Origin: Bacteroidetes bacterium ADurb.Bin012
GTDB lineage: Bacteria > Bacteroidota > Bacteroidia > Bacteroidales > TTA-H9
Reading direction: 5' to 3'
Length of the DNA: 39,504 nt
Assembly (NCBI GenBank): GCA_002071415.1
Contig: MWFC01000019.1
Location: 1 to 39,504 of the forward strand
Under the pieces are notes generated by a model, which saw only the letters and a program-made list of their open reading frames with translations, did no database searches and was not told the origin of the DNA. The position numbers and the translations under genes are program-made. Positions 1 through 7,577 of the stretch are shown here, one piece after another. Numbering within the stretch: position 1 is the stretch's first letter; the number at the start of each line of letters is the position of its first letter.

Positions 1-735
1 TCTTACCTGATGTATCAATTCATGATAAGGTTTCAGGTTGGCTTTTAGCGCTTCAAGCGACATGGCAGTGGCAATCTCTGCTTGCTTCAGCCAGCGATTT
101 GCATCATATAAAAAAATTGCACTCATGGCCGTAAGTACATTGCTCCCATTTATGGCCGCCAGCCCATCCCTTGCCTTTAAGCCCGGTACTTCTATGCCTG
201 CCCTTCGCATGGCCTCCTTCCCATCTAATAATTCTCCCTCATAATAGGCTTTACCTTCTCCCATCAACAAAAGAGCTATCTGTGCCATGGGAGCCAAATC
301 ACCACAGGCACCTACCGAACCTTTCGTACATACATAAGGTGTAACACCTTTGTTGAGCATCTCTACCATCGTAAGAGTAATCTCTGGACGACATCCCGAA
401 TTGCCATGTGCATGCACATTGATGCGACCCAACATCGCTCCTCTGACCCACTCCTCAGGCATGGGTTCCCCTATCCCTGCTGCATGATTGTATATTAAAT
501 ACTTTTGAAAATCCTTAACCTGATCATCGGTCAGTACCACTTCAGAAAACTCGCCAATTCCAGTATTCACTCCATACATGATTTCGCGAGCTTCGATCTT
601 TTTTTCGAGCATGGCGCGGCATTGCACGATCTTCTCAATTGCTTCGGGATGCAAAACTACCTTCTGGTGATGTCGAGCTACAGCTACTATATCTTCTATA
701 GTTAACCCCTCGCCATTTACAATTAATGATTCCAT
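1..735 (-). CDS. Aromatic amino acid/histidine ammonia-lyase family protein, partial, with Cys-type MIO motif
   Basis: N-terminal 245 residues of an MIO-dependent ammonia-lyase (HAL/PAL/TAL family); the C-terminal half lies beyond position 1. The ATG at 733-735 begins MESLIVNGEG. Seen: the catalytic-loop tyrosine in YGVNTGIG (Y54) and the MIO region GSVGACGDLAPM at about 139-150. The family's usual Ala-Ser-Gly triad is Ala-Cys-Gly here (C144, codon at 304-306). A Ser-to-Cys change at this site in Pseudomonas HAL is known to keep activity, so the enzyme is probably functional. The selectivity region reads YNHAAG rather than the SHA of classical HutH, so the substrate may not be histidine. The region beyond the motif (SLEALKANLKPYHELIH) also departs from HutH. 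No TAnnTTTG box is obvious upstream. Family call is sure; substrate is open. Confidence 0.9.
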   Translation of the reverse strand, partial: MESLIVNGEGLTIEDIVAVARHHQKVVLHPEAIEKIVQCRAMLEKKIEAREIMYGVNTGIGEFSEVVLTDDQVKDFQKYLIYNHAAGIGEPMPEEWVRGAMLGRINVHAHGNSGCRPEITLTMVEMLNKGVTPYVCTKGSVGACGDLAPMAQIALLLMGEGKAYYEGELLDGKEAMRRAGIEVPGLKARDGLAAINGSNVLTAMSAIFLYDANRWLKQAEIATAMSLEALKANLKPYHELIHQVR

Positions 736-1014
736 AGAATTAGGTTTTTCTTACAGCGAAGAAACGAATTTTTCGAAATCTTTGCAAATACTTCATTAAG
801 TTTTATAATTTTTAACCGATCCCTACTCTTCAATTTATTGCATATTCTTGTCATTAAGCTTTGGTTATTTGAGGGTTCAACAAATTTCGAAGGTCATTTA
901 CTGACTCATCGAATGGAAAAATTATTCGAGCTCTTCTTTGTTTTATTTTCTATTTTATTGACTGAGTCTTGCCGTAACATCTTTGATAAAAGGAAGAAGG
1001 GCAACTTGCTGAAT

Positions 1015-1629
1015 CTATTCTCTCCACAAAAGATATTGAATGGTGAGGGTAAGTACATCGTTATATTGACCGTAGTTTGGGAAACGACTGGCTCCCGAGG
1101 TATGATCGCGAATCTGGTAGAGTGAATTGGTGCTTCTGAAACCTGCCGCCCATTTCTCGGCAAATCTATAATTTAGACCCACCAAAATGTTGAGTGCATG
1201 GGTATGAAATCCAGCATCACCGACATTCAAACTGAAATTGGCTTCTTCGTAATGGTGGAGCAGATAACCATACGATAGACCGCCTTCGAAACTCAAACGA
1301 TCATTGTACAAATATTTGTAAATAAAAGGAATATCAATATAATTCAAACGCAGAATATATTGCTGATATCCATTCTTTTCACTCGGGTTTTTTCGTGCAC
1401 CTTTCTGACTATAAACCAGTTCCATCTGAAAAACCGACTTTTCGCTGATATGGGTATAGGAAAAAAGACCAACATGAATTCCTGCCTTATCATAACCCGA
1501 TGCTACGTCGCCTGCTACCTGGCTGCCATTGACGCCTGCTACCAAACCTCCATATACTTTCTGAGCCCTTACTCCTGAATAAGTCGAAAGCATGAAACCA
1601 AGCAGGATAAAAACAAAGAAAGAACGCAT
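1015..1629 (-). CDS. Secreted outer-membrane beta-barrel protein (PorT-like, OMP_b-brl_2 type)
   Basis: A 204-residue protein beginning MRSFFVFILLGF, with a signal peptide and predicted cleavage A22|Q23 (VRAQKVYGG). The mature part has alternating polar/hydrophobic strands with glycine/aromatic turns (GGLVAGVN, FEGGLSYGY, HALNILVGLNYRF), as in the small porin-like barrels common in Bacteroidota. An in-frame upstream ATG would start at 1683. I prefer 1629 because it places the positively charged n-region directly before the hydrophobic core. Function unknown; location outer membrane. It lies between the two ammonia-lyases and is transcribed in the same direction as the first, 279 bases upstream of it. 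A -7 box is present at 1738-1745. Confidence 0.75.
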   Translation of the reverse strand: MRSFFVFILLGFMLSTYSGVRAQKVYGGLVAGVNGSQVAGDVASGYDKAGIHVGLFSYTHISEKSVFQMELVYSQKGARKNPSEKNGYQQYILRLNYIDIPFIYKYLYNDRLSFEGGLSYGYLLHHYEEANFSLNVGDAGFHTHALNILVGLNYRFAEKWAAGFRSTNSLYQIRDHTSGASRFPNYGQYNDVLTLTIQYLLWRE

Positions 1630-1737
1630 TATAGACTTCCATAGAATTCCAATACCGAAACGCCTTATATATTTCTGAAACATATTTTTATTTATTTTCT
1701 TTCAAAGCAAATTCCTCGATGCATTTCAAGACTCATG

Positions 1738-1745
1738 CAAATTTA
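1738..1745 (-). promoter_or_regulatory. Bacteroidota -7 promoter box for the barrel gene
   Basis: TAAATTTG on the minus strand, followed by C, fits TAnnTTTG. No convincing -33 TTTG is seen at 17-23 bases. It gives a leader of about 105 nt to the start at 1629. Confidence 0.5.
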
Positions 1746-2159
1746 GAAATTGCTGAGCATAGAATCCGATTCTTTCGAAAAATACTGCAATAAACATTTC
1801 ATTTTACCGGCATAGTCTTAAGAATAGCTTCGCTAAAAAACATGACCCATTTATTATCATTTCATTAGTTTACTGTGCAGATATACAAAGTAAGAATTGG
1901 TGTATGAAATAAGCTGCAATTCGTCCGAGAAACAATAAAAAGCGTAATTTTGCCGCATCATGTACGGTTATTTTCTGACATATAAGATAAAAATCAATCG
2001 AGCGGGTCTTTTTTAAGCCATTTGATAGGAGGAATGTCGTTTTTGGATTTGTCTTCGACCTTATCTTTAAGATTTATCATTCATTTTTCTCCTCTTTTGC
2101 GCTTTGCGGGCGAGGGACTAACGAAATCTCATTCATCGATTTTTTAAAAACACGATAAA
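1746..2159. other. Gene-free stretch upstream of hutH
   Basis: No conserved gene recognised. It holds a possible plus-strand -7 box (TAATTTTG, 1945-1952, with TTCG 21 bases upstream). That would give a leader of about 200 nt for the lyase at 2160. Within that leader is a 37-codon open frame (2034-2147) preceded by AGGAGG, but the purine run ends only one base before its ATG, too close for a normal Shine-Dalgarno site. An 18-codon frame starts at 1960. Coding status of either is unsupported. Confidence 0.4.
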
Positions 2160-3677
2160 ATGCCGGTATATCAAATTTCTTCGAAGGAACTTACTTACGA
2201 AAACATACAACATTTAATGGAGGAAGGATGGCAGATTGCCTTATCGGATGAAGCCATCCATAAAGTCGAACATTGCAGGGATTATCTCGATAACAAACTT
2301 GACATGCATGCCGGGCCAGTTTATGGTATCAATACGGGCTTCGGTTCGCTATGCGAGATAGAGATATCGAAAGAGCAACTGAAAGATCTGCAAAGAAATT
2401 TAGTAATGAGTCATGCCTGTGGAACAGGGGATGAAGTCTCCGAACAGATCGTAAAACTCATGTTGCTGTTGAAGATTCAGAATTTATCTTATGGGCATAG
2501 CGGTGTCCAATTAGATACCGTGAAATTGCTCGTTGAATTTTTCAATAAGGGAATCTACCCTGTGGTATATGAGCAAGGATCTTTGGGAGCGTCGGGCGAT
2601 CTGGCGCCTCTGGCTCATTTGTCGCTACCCTTATTAGGATTGGGTGAAGTAACTTATAAAGGGGAAAAAATGCCTGCCAGCAAAGCCCTGTTCGAAGCCG
2701 GTTTGAGTCCTGTTGATTTGAAATCGAAGGAAGGGCTGGCTCTTTTGAACGGTACTCAGTTTATGGGAGCTTATGGAGTTTATTGTCTTTTGAGAAGTTT
2801 TCGCCTTTCTACTCTTGCTGACTTGATTGGGGCACTTTCGCTCGATGCCTTCGATGGCAGAATAGAACCTTTTTATTTGCCTTTGCATGAAATTAGAAAC
2901 CATAAAGGGCAGATTTCCACTGCAAAAGGAATTGCCAATCTTCTCGAGAGCAGTGAGCTGATGAACAAACCCAAGAATCATGTGCAGGATCCTTATAGCT
3001 TCCGTTGTATTCCGCAAGTACACGGCGCCAGTAAAGATGCCATTGAATATGTTGCAAAGGTTTTTTCGTGCGAAATGAATGCAGTTACCGATAACCCTAC
3101 CATTTTTCCCTATGAAGACCTTATCATTTCAGGGGGAAATTTTCACGGACAACCTCTTGCCCTTGCGCTCGATTTTTTAGCTATTGCCCTTTCCGAATTA
3201 GGAAATATCTCGGAACGTCGCACTTATCAGCTCATTTCAGGGAAACGAAATCTACCGCACTTCCTTGTAGTAAATCCTGGCCTGCATTCTGGCTTTATGA
3301 TTCCACAATATACCGCTGCAAGCATAGTCAATCAGAATAAACAGCTTTGCACTCCTTCTTCGGTCGATTCCATCGAAAGTTCGCAAGGTCAGGAAGACCA
3401 TGTAAGCATGGGGGCTAATGCAGCCACCAAGGCTTTGAAAGTGGTAAATAATTTGCAGCGCATTCTGGCCATCGAACTCTTCAATGCAGCACAAGCACTC
3501 GAATTTCGCCGTCCTGCAAAAAGTTCTCCCCTCATCGAAAACTTTGTCCATAAATACCGCCAGTATGTTCCTTTCATTCAATATGATGAAGTGATGCATC
3601 CCCATATCGAAAATTCGATACGTTTTCTTTCTGAAGTAAAGCTCCCAATTTCTGACCTTTTCATCCCCAACCTTTAA
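2160..3677 (+). CDS. hutH: Histidine ammonia-lyase family protein (HutH type)
   Basis: 505 residues, full length for bacterial HAL (about 500). It catalyses non-oxidative removal of ammonia from an aromatic amino acid, most likely L-histidine to urocanate. Seen: YGINTGFGSL with catalytic Y55; SHACGTGDE, where the S84-H85 pair is HAL-like rather than the HL of Rhodobacter TAL; MIO triad A144-S145-G146 inside GSLGASGDLAPLAH; the NNNP-loop equivalent VTDNPTIF; and QEDHVSMGANA, with Glu as in HAL rather than the Gln of PAL. ATG at 2160 fits the family N-terminus. No hutU, hutI or ftcD is in the window, so it is not in a canonical hut operon. A LuxE-like acyl-activating gene follows after 123 bases with its own promoter. 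An aryl-polyene-type role cannot be excluded. Confidence 0.85.
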   Translation: MPVYQISSKELTYENIQHLMEEGWQIALSDEAIHKVEHCRDYLDNKLDMHAGPVYGINTGFGSLCEIEISKEQLKDLQRNLVMSHACGTGDEVSEQIVKLMLLLKIQNLSYGHSGVQLDTVKLLVEFFNKGIYPVVYEQGSLGASGDLAPLAHLSLPLLGLGEVTYKGEKMPASKALFEAGLSPVDLKSKEGLALLNGTQFMGAYGVYCLLRSFRLSTLADLIGALSLDAFDGRIEPFYLPLHEIRNHKGQISTAKGIANLLESSELMNKPKNHVQDPYSFRCIPQVHGASKDAIEYVAKVFSCEMNAVTDNPTIFPYEDLIISGGNFHGQPLALALDFLAIALSELGNISERRTYQLISGKRNLPHFLVVNPGLHSGFMIPQYTAASIVNQNKQLCTPSSVDSIESSQGQEDHVSMGANAATKALKVVNNLQRILAIELFNAAQALEFRRPAKSSPLIENFVHKYRQYVPFIQYDEVMHPHIENSIRFLSEVKLPISDLFIPNL

Positions 3678-3788
3678 ATCCATCCGAGAGGTATCCCTTT
3701 ATCAAATCCTCCGCTTTTGATTGCAAGGGGTAGTATAATACCCCAAAACTTTGTAATCACTCACTTCAGCTATCTTTTTACTGTTAAC

Positions 3789-3796
3789 TATCTTTG
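3789..3796 (+). promoter_or_regulatory. -7 promoter box for the LuxE-like gene
   Basis: TATCTTTG followed by C matches TAnnTTTG. Its last base is only 4 bases before the ATG at 3801, so the transcript would start at or within a few bases of the start codon. Confidence 0.55.
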
Positions 3797-3800
3797 CATC

Positions 3801-4781
3801 ATGAATCCATACGATATTTTCAACATCGACAATGAAGACGAGTTCAACCAGATGGCGTTGTCGATTTATCATTTTCAAAAAGAACATAATAAAGTTTACA
3901 GAGAATTTTTAAAGGCAAGCCATCATTTCGATATACCGATCCATCATTATTCGGAAATTATCTGTTTACCGATTGAATTCTTTAGAACGCAGAAGGTTAT
4001 CGTCGAACAACAATCTCCTCAGATGGTTTTCGAGAGTAGTGGAACTACTGGCCAGAATGTTTCTCGCCATTTCGTTGTCGATGTAGAACTTTACCGTCAA
4101 AGCTTTCTAAGGGGGTTTGCACAATTTTATGGAAACCCTTCAGATTGGACTTTTCTAACTTTATTGCCATCTTATAGGGGAAGGCCGAATTCCTCACTTA
4201 TTTTTATGATGAAAGGGTTGATGGAAGTTAGTGAGAGCCCATATAATGGCTTCTTTCTCGATGAAGTCGAGAAACTTTCAGAGCGAGTAGAGAAAGCGAA
4301 AACATGGCGAGAAGGGAAAGTCTTGTTGATGGGAGTATCTCATGCATTATGGGATTTGGCCGAAAAGTTTCCACAAAATCTTCAGGGGGTTATAGTGATG
4401 GAAACTGGGGGAATGAAGGGCCGACGCAAAGAAATAACCCGTTCACAATTGCATAAAATCTTAAGCCATAGTTTTGAAATGGAAAAAATCCATTCCGAGT
4501 ATGGAATGACGGAGATGTTATCTCAAGCCTATTCTCAAGGAGAAGGCATTTTTAAAACTCCACCCTGGTTGAAGATTTTGCTTACTGAGGCTGATGATCC
4601 TTTTTCACTTACCAAACCCGGGAGATCGGGATTGATTAATATAGTGGACCTGGCTAATTATTATTCATGCAGTTTCATAGCCACGAGAGATTTGGGCCGT
4701 TCTGTGGGAATTGAGCAATTCGAGGTTATTGGACGTCATGACTTGGCCGAATCAAGAGGCTGTAATCTGATGGTTTGGTAA
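3801..4781 (+). CDS. LuxE-like acyl-protein synthetase / acyl-activating enzyme
   Basis: 326 residues of the LuxE/acyl-protein synthetase family, in the AMP-forming adenylating superfamily. Seen: the phosphate-binding motif FESSGTTG (about 77-84), the acidic-aromatic motif EYGMTE (about 234) and a late TRDLGR region. Family members activate a carboxylic acid as acyl-AMP and pass it to a protein cysteine or other acceptor; the acyl substrate here is unknown. The frame stays open back to 3717, but the -7 box at 3789-3796 lies inside that extension and conserved-looking sequence begins MNPYDIFNID, so 3801 is chosen. No luxC or luxD neighbour is present. It is convergent with the TPR gene; a terminator hairpin lies between them. 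The adjacency to an ammonia-lyase hints at aryl-acid activation, which is inference only. Confidence 0.75.
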   Translation: MNPYDIFNIDNEDEFNQMALSIYHFQKEHNKVYREFLKASHHFDIPIHHYSEIICLPIEFFRTQKVIVEQQSPQMVFESSGTTGQNVSRHFVVDVELYRQSFLRGFAQFYGNPSDWTFLTLLPSYRGRPNSSLIFMMKGLMEVSESPYNGFFLDEVEKLSERVEKAKTWREGKVLLMGVSHALWDLAEKFPQNLQGVIVMETGGMKGRRKEITRSQLHKILSHSFEMEKIHSEYGMTEMLSQAYSQGEGIFKTPPWLKILLTEADDPFSLTKPGRSGLINIVDLANYYSCSFIATRDLGRSVGIEQFEVIGRHDLAESRGCNLMVW

Positions 4782-4846
4782 TTCCCTGTCAGTGCTTACG
4801 AAGCAGAGGAAATTTGCCGGAGAAAAATGAGAGCTGGTTGTTAACT

Positions 4847-4886
4847 GAAAAACAGAAAAAGCGGAAGACTCTTTCGAATCTCCCGC
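4847..4886 (-). terminator. Intrinsic terminator of the TPR gene
   Basis: Read on the minus strand, GCGGGAGATTC, a GAAA loop and GAGTCTTCCGC form an 11-bp stem in which two positions are G-U wobbles. It is followed by TTTTTCTGTTTTT. On the plus strand the same two positions would be A-C mismatches, so the hairpin is built for minus-strand RNA. It lies 40 bases past the TPR stop codon. Confidence 0.8.
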
Positions 4887-4926
4887 AATTTGGTAAGAGT
4901 TTTAGGATTATAAAAGGTGGAATGTT

Positions 4927-5892
4927 CTATTTACATTTCAGCACCTGTTTTATTTGGTATTGAGCATTTTGAACCAGTGGACCATCAGTAACATTTTTAT
5001 AAGCTGCACAGGCATCGGCGGCCCTACCAAGTCCTTCGTATGCCTTGCCCAATTCGAAGTAAATCTTGCTCTTATCTTTTTGTTCGAGCTCGAGTGCCTT
5101 TTGAGCTGCTTCTGCTGCCAGGCTGTATTTTTTCTCCATATTTGCTGCTAAGGTTTGATAATAGTAAGTGTTAGCCGTAGCATCGCCCAATGCAAGGGCT
5201 TTGTCACAATAGGTAAGAGCAAGGCTGCTATTTTTTGCTTGAATGGCTTTTGCAGCGGCAATGGAATACTCTCTGGCCACGAGAGCCTGAGCTTTTTCTG
5301 CAAATTGGGGGTCCTGAGTGCTGGTGGTTTTTACCTTCTCGAGCATCTCATCCATTTCATCATATTTGTCTTGCTCCCTATAAACCAGTAATTTGCCATA
5401 ATAAGCTCGGTATAGGGTACTGTCGAGCGTAATAGCTTGATCAAAGCTGACCAGCGCATTCGCAAAATCTTTGTTCTTGAAGTATTCGTTACCCTTTACC
5501 ATATAAATTTGAGCAGTCAAGTTGACCGCTTTTGCAATGATATTGGCATTGTTCACCTGCTGGCCCGTTTGAATGGCTTTATTACATGCTTCTATTGCTT
5601 GATCATAATTTTGAGAAGCTTGTAAATTTACTGCATAATTGTAATACAGAATGGGTAGCTGGTTCTGGGCCTGCATTTTCAATTCATTCCCACTTTCGCC
5701 TATTTTCTCGCACATGCCGATCACTTCTTCAAACTTTGAAATAGCGCTTGGCAGATCGTTCTGCATCAGTTGAATAGCAGAATTAAATGTGTTTCCTGCG
5801 TCTTCGAGGGTTTGAGCGCAAATTTTCTTTTGGGGAGCCAAGAATATAATACTTGCAATGGCTAACCCTAAAATAAAAGTCATCTTTTTCAT
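4927..5892 (-). CDS. Secreted/periplasmic tetratricopeptide repeat protein
   Basis: 321 residues. Signal peptide MKKMTFILGLAIASIIF with predicted cleavage A26|Q27 (KICAQTLED). The rest is helical with TPR-like units, e.g. YYNYAVNLQASQNYDQAIEA, YFKNKDFANALVSFDQAI and IYFELGKAYEGLGRAADACA, spaced about 34 residues apart. It is probably a periplasmic scaffold; partner unknown. An in-frame TTG at 5898 gives two extra residues, but ATG at 5892 gives the usual MKK start. A -7 box is at 5943-5950 and a clear terminator lies downstream. Single-gene unit. Confidence 0.75.
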   Translation of the reverse strand: MKKMTFILGLAIASIIFLAPQKKICAQTLEDAGNTFNSAIQLMQNDLPSAISKFEEVIGMCEKIGESGNELKMQAQNQLPILYYNYAVNLQASQNYDQAIEACNKAIQTGQQVNNANIIAKAVNLTAQIYMVKGNEYFKNKDFANALVSFDQAITLDSTLYRAYYGKLLVYREQDKYDEMDEMLEKVKTTSTQDPQFAEKAQALVAREYSIAAAKAIQAKNSSLALTYCDKALALGDATANTYYYQTLAANMEKKYSLAAEAAQKALELEQKDKSKIYFELGKAYEGLGRAADACAAYKNVTDGPLVQNAQYQIKQVLKCK

Positions 5893-5942
5893 CTTCAATG
5901 TTTTAATTATAATAATCGTTGTTTACCTTTCATTTAAGACCA

Positions 5943-5950
5943 CAAATTTA
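5943..5950 (-). promoter_or_regulatory. -7 promoter box for the TPR gene
   Basis: TAAATTTG on the minus strand, followed by T. It leaves a leader of about 50 nt to the ATG at 5892. No clear -33 element. Confidence 0.5.
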
Positions 5951-6369
5951 CATGATAATTTTCAATCGGTACACTGACGGATAAAAATTCGTTTTTATCG
6001 AGAATGGGGGGTAGAACGTTAAAAGTTTATAAAGGAGGAAAGGACGAAGGGAGACTGGGAGACAAGGTGGATGGTGGATGGTGATTGTGGGGGGGCTTGT
6101 TTGTTGTTCGTTGTCAGTTATTAGTTAATATCAGCGTATTAAAGCAGCGTAAATCAGCGAAAAAAAATAAGGTTCTTTCGACTATGGCTATAAAGTTGAA
6201 AAGATTATGGGATAGAGATGTTAGAATTTTGAGTTTTGAATTTAGTTGGAATTGGGGTGTTTTCCTTTTGTTTATATAGCTTTCCAGCTAAAATCAGTTA
6301 TAACTAACCGCATGGATTATTTTCTCGACAAACTCAAAAACATCATGTTTCATGGCCTTATGTTACGAA
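5951..6369. other. Gene-free stretch with short-period degenerate repeats
   Basis: No gene is recognised; frames here have no conserved features. 6049-6165 is a patchwork of short-period tracts (see the repeat entry). The rest is AT-rich and featureless to me. Confidence 0.5.
6049..6165. repeat. Mosaic of short degenerate tandem repeats
   Basis: Four different tracts in a row: GGGAGACTGGGAGAC (period 8), GGTGGATGGTGGATGGTGA (period 7), a GTTnnTNA-like run around 6101-6125, and CAGCG units at about 6132, 6145 and 6155 separated by AT-rich bases. None encodes protein. They look like replication-slippage relics. Confidence 0.5.
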
Positions 6370-6819
6370 TCAAAAACGGTATCGAATGTTCAAACCAAAA
6401 CCGTCTCCTGAGAAACCTCCTTCATCTATGATAGTTATTATTGGACGCCAGTCCAATCCAATACTCAAAGGAATATCGAAAGCATACTCGAATCCCAATT
6501 CTCCTGTAACTCCAAGGCGAAATACATCTCCAATATATACGATGCCTCCCACACCGGGATAGAAAATAAAACCAGGTGCAATAGGGAAGCCCCAATCGTA
6601 TAATCCGGCCAAAATTAGGCCATCGTGATGAAAAGACAGATCGGCATGAAGACGGTTGCCTGCTAGCGGAAGCATGGCATCCACAGCTGCCGAACCTCCA
6701 TAAGTATCTCCGAGCCGCAACCCAAGCTCATAACTTCCATAGTTCCTCTGAGCCTGAAGTAACTCTGCATGCATAAATCCTGCAGCAATAATCAAAATCA
6801 CACAAAATAACTTTTTCAT
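6370..6819 (-). CDS. Small secreted beta-barrel protein
   Basis: 149 residues. Signal peptide MKKLFCVILIIAAGF with predicted cleavage A23|Q24 (LQAQRNYGS). The mature part of about 126 residues has amphipathic strands rich in Gly and aromatics (YELGLRLGD, FRLGVTGELGFEYAF) and ends in ...NIRYRF. A C-terminal aromatic is typical of BAM-assembled outer-membrane barrels. No specific family recognised; some resemblance to small OmpW/PorT-like barrels. The upstream region has GATATTTG, an imperfect -7 box. Confidence 0.65.
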   Translation of the reverse strand: MKKLFCVILIIAAGFMHAELLQAQRNYGSYELGLRLGDTYGGSAAVDAMLPLAGNRLHADLSFHHDGLILAGLYDWGFPIAPGFIFYPGVGGIVYIGDVFRLGVTGELGFEYAFDIPLSIGLDWRPIITIIDEGGFSGDGFGLNIRYRF

Positions 6820-6980
6820 TTCTGTTTAATTTTTAACATTTTATATTTAAAAATGAAAATCATTTCGTTATTTACGCAAATATCAGAATTTTGTTGTTTC
6901 AAACAATAGGTAAATGAAAAAAAGTGAATTATAAATGGTTTGAATAATAAAAATTTGAAAAATGCATAAACCTGATAATT

Positions 6981-7553
6981 ATGGAAATTCTGGATATTTT
7001 AGGCAGGAGATGGAGCCCTCGATGTTTCGACGACAAGGCAGTGGAGCAGGAAAAACTCCAGAACATGATGGAAGCTGCTCGTTTGGCTCCCAGTGCCATG
7101 AATGAACAACCTTGGTATTACTTCATTGGAAGAAAGGACGATGAGACTTATCGAAAAATTTTTTCTACTCTCGTAGAATTTAATCAGCTTTGGGCCATTC
7201 AAGCACCTTTGCTTATGATGGCTTGCGGAAGAACAAAATACGTCTCCAGAGATAATTCCGATAATCGTTACTGGGACTACGATGTGGGGCAATCTGTGGC
7301 TTATCTCACGCTTCAGGCAACTTACGAAGGTTTATTCTGCCATCAGATGGGAGGATTCGATACCGACAAAACCGCCGAACTTTTCCATCTTCCCGAGGAG
7401 GTTGCCCCTATTGTTGTCATTGCTGTAGGATATATGGGTAATCCTGAGACTCTACCCGATTTTCTTCGAACCATGGAAAATGGACCTAAAACACGAAAAT
7501 CTCTCGAAAGTTTTATCTTTGGTTCTGATTTTGGTATTCCTTATCAATTCTAA
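6981..7553 (+). CDS. Nitroreductase family protein (FMN-dependent)
   Basis: 190 residues, typical nitroreductase length. Seen: the N-terminal RRWSPRCFDDKAV (the RRSxRxF-type FMN-phosphate site), the APSAMNEQPWYYF segment (about 37-49), a central DVGQSVAYLTLQATYEGL helix, and VVIAVGYMGNPE near the C-terminus. These enzymes use NAD(P)H and FMN to reduce quinones, nitro compounds or unknown metabolites; the natural substrate is not evident. The cyclase-like gene follows after 24 bases on the same strand, so the two are probably cotranscribed. No clear TAnnTTTG box upstream. Confidence 0.85.
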   Translation: MEILDILGRRWSPRCFDDKAVEQEKLQNMMEAARLAPSAMNEQPWYYFIGRKDDETYRKIFSTLVEFNQLWAIQAPLLMMACGRTKYVSRDNSDNRYWDYDVGQSVAYLTLQATYEGLFCHQMGGFDTDKTAELFHLPEEVAPIVVIAVGYMGNPETLPDFLRTMENGPKTRKSLESFIFGSDFGIPYQF

Positions 7554-7577
7554 ATAAAAACCAAAATTTCTAAACAG

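Noticed and set aside
2034-2147. 37-codon frame with AGGAGG just before hutH
   Set aside because: The purine run is one base from the ATG, Bacteroidota seldom use such sites, and the peptide has no recognisable feature.
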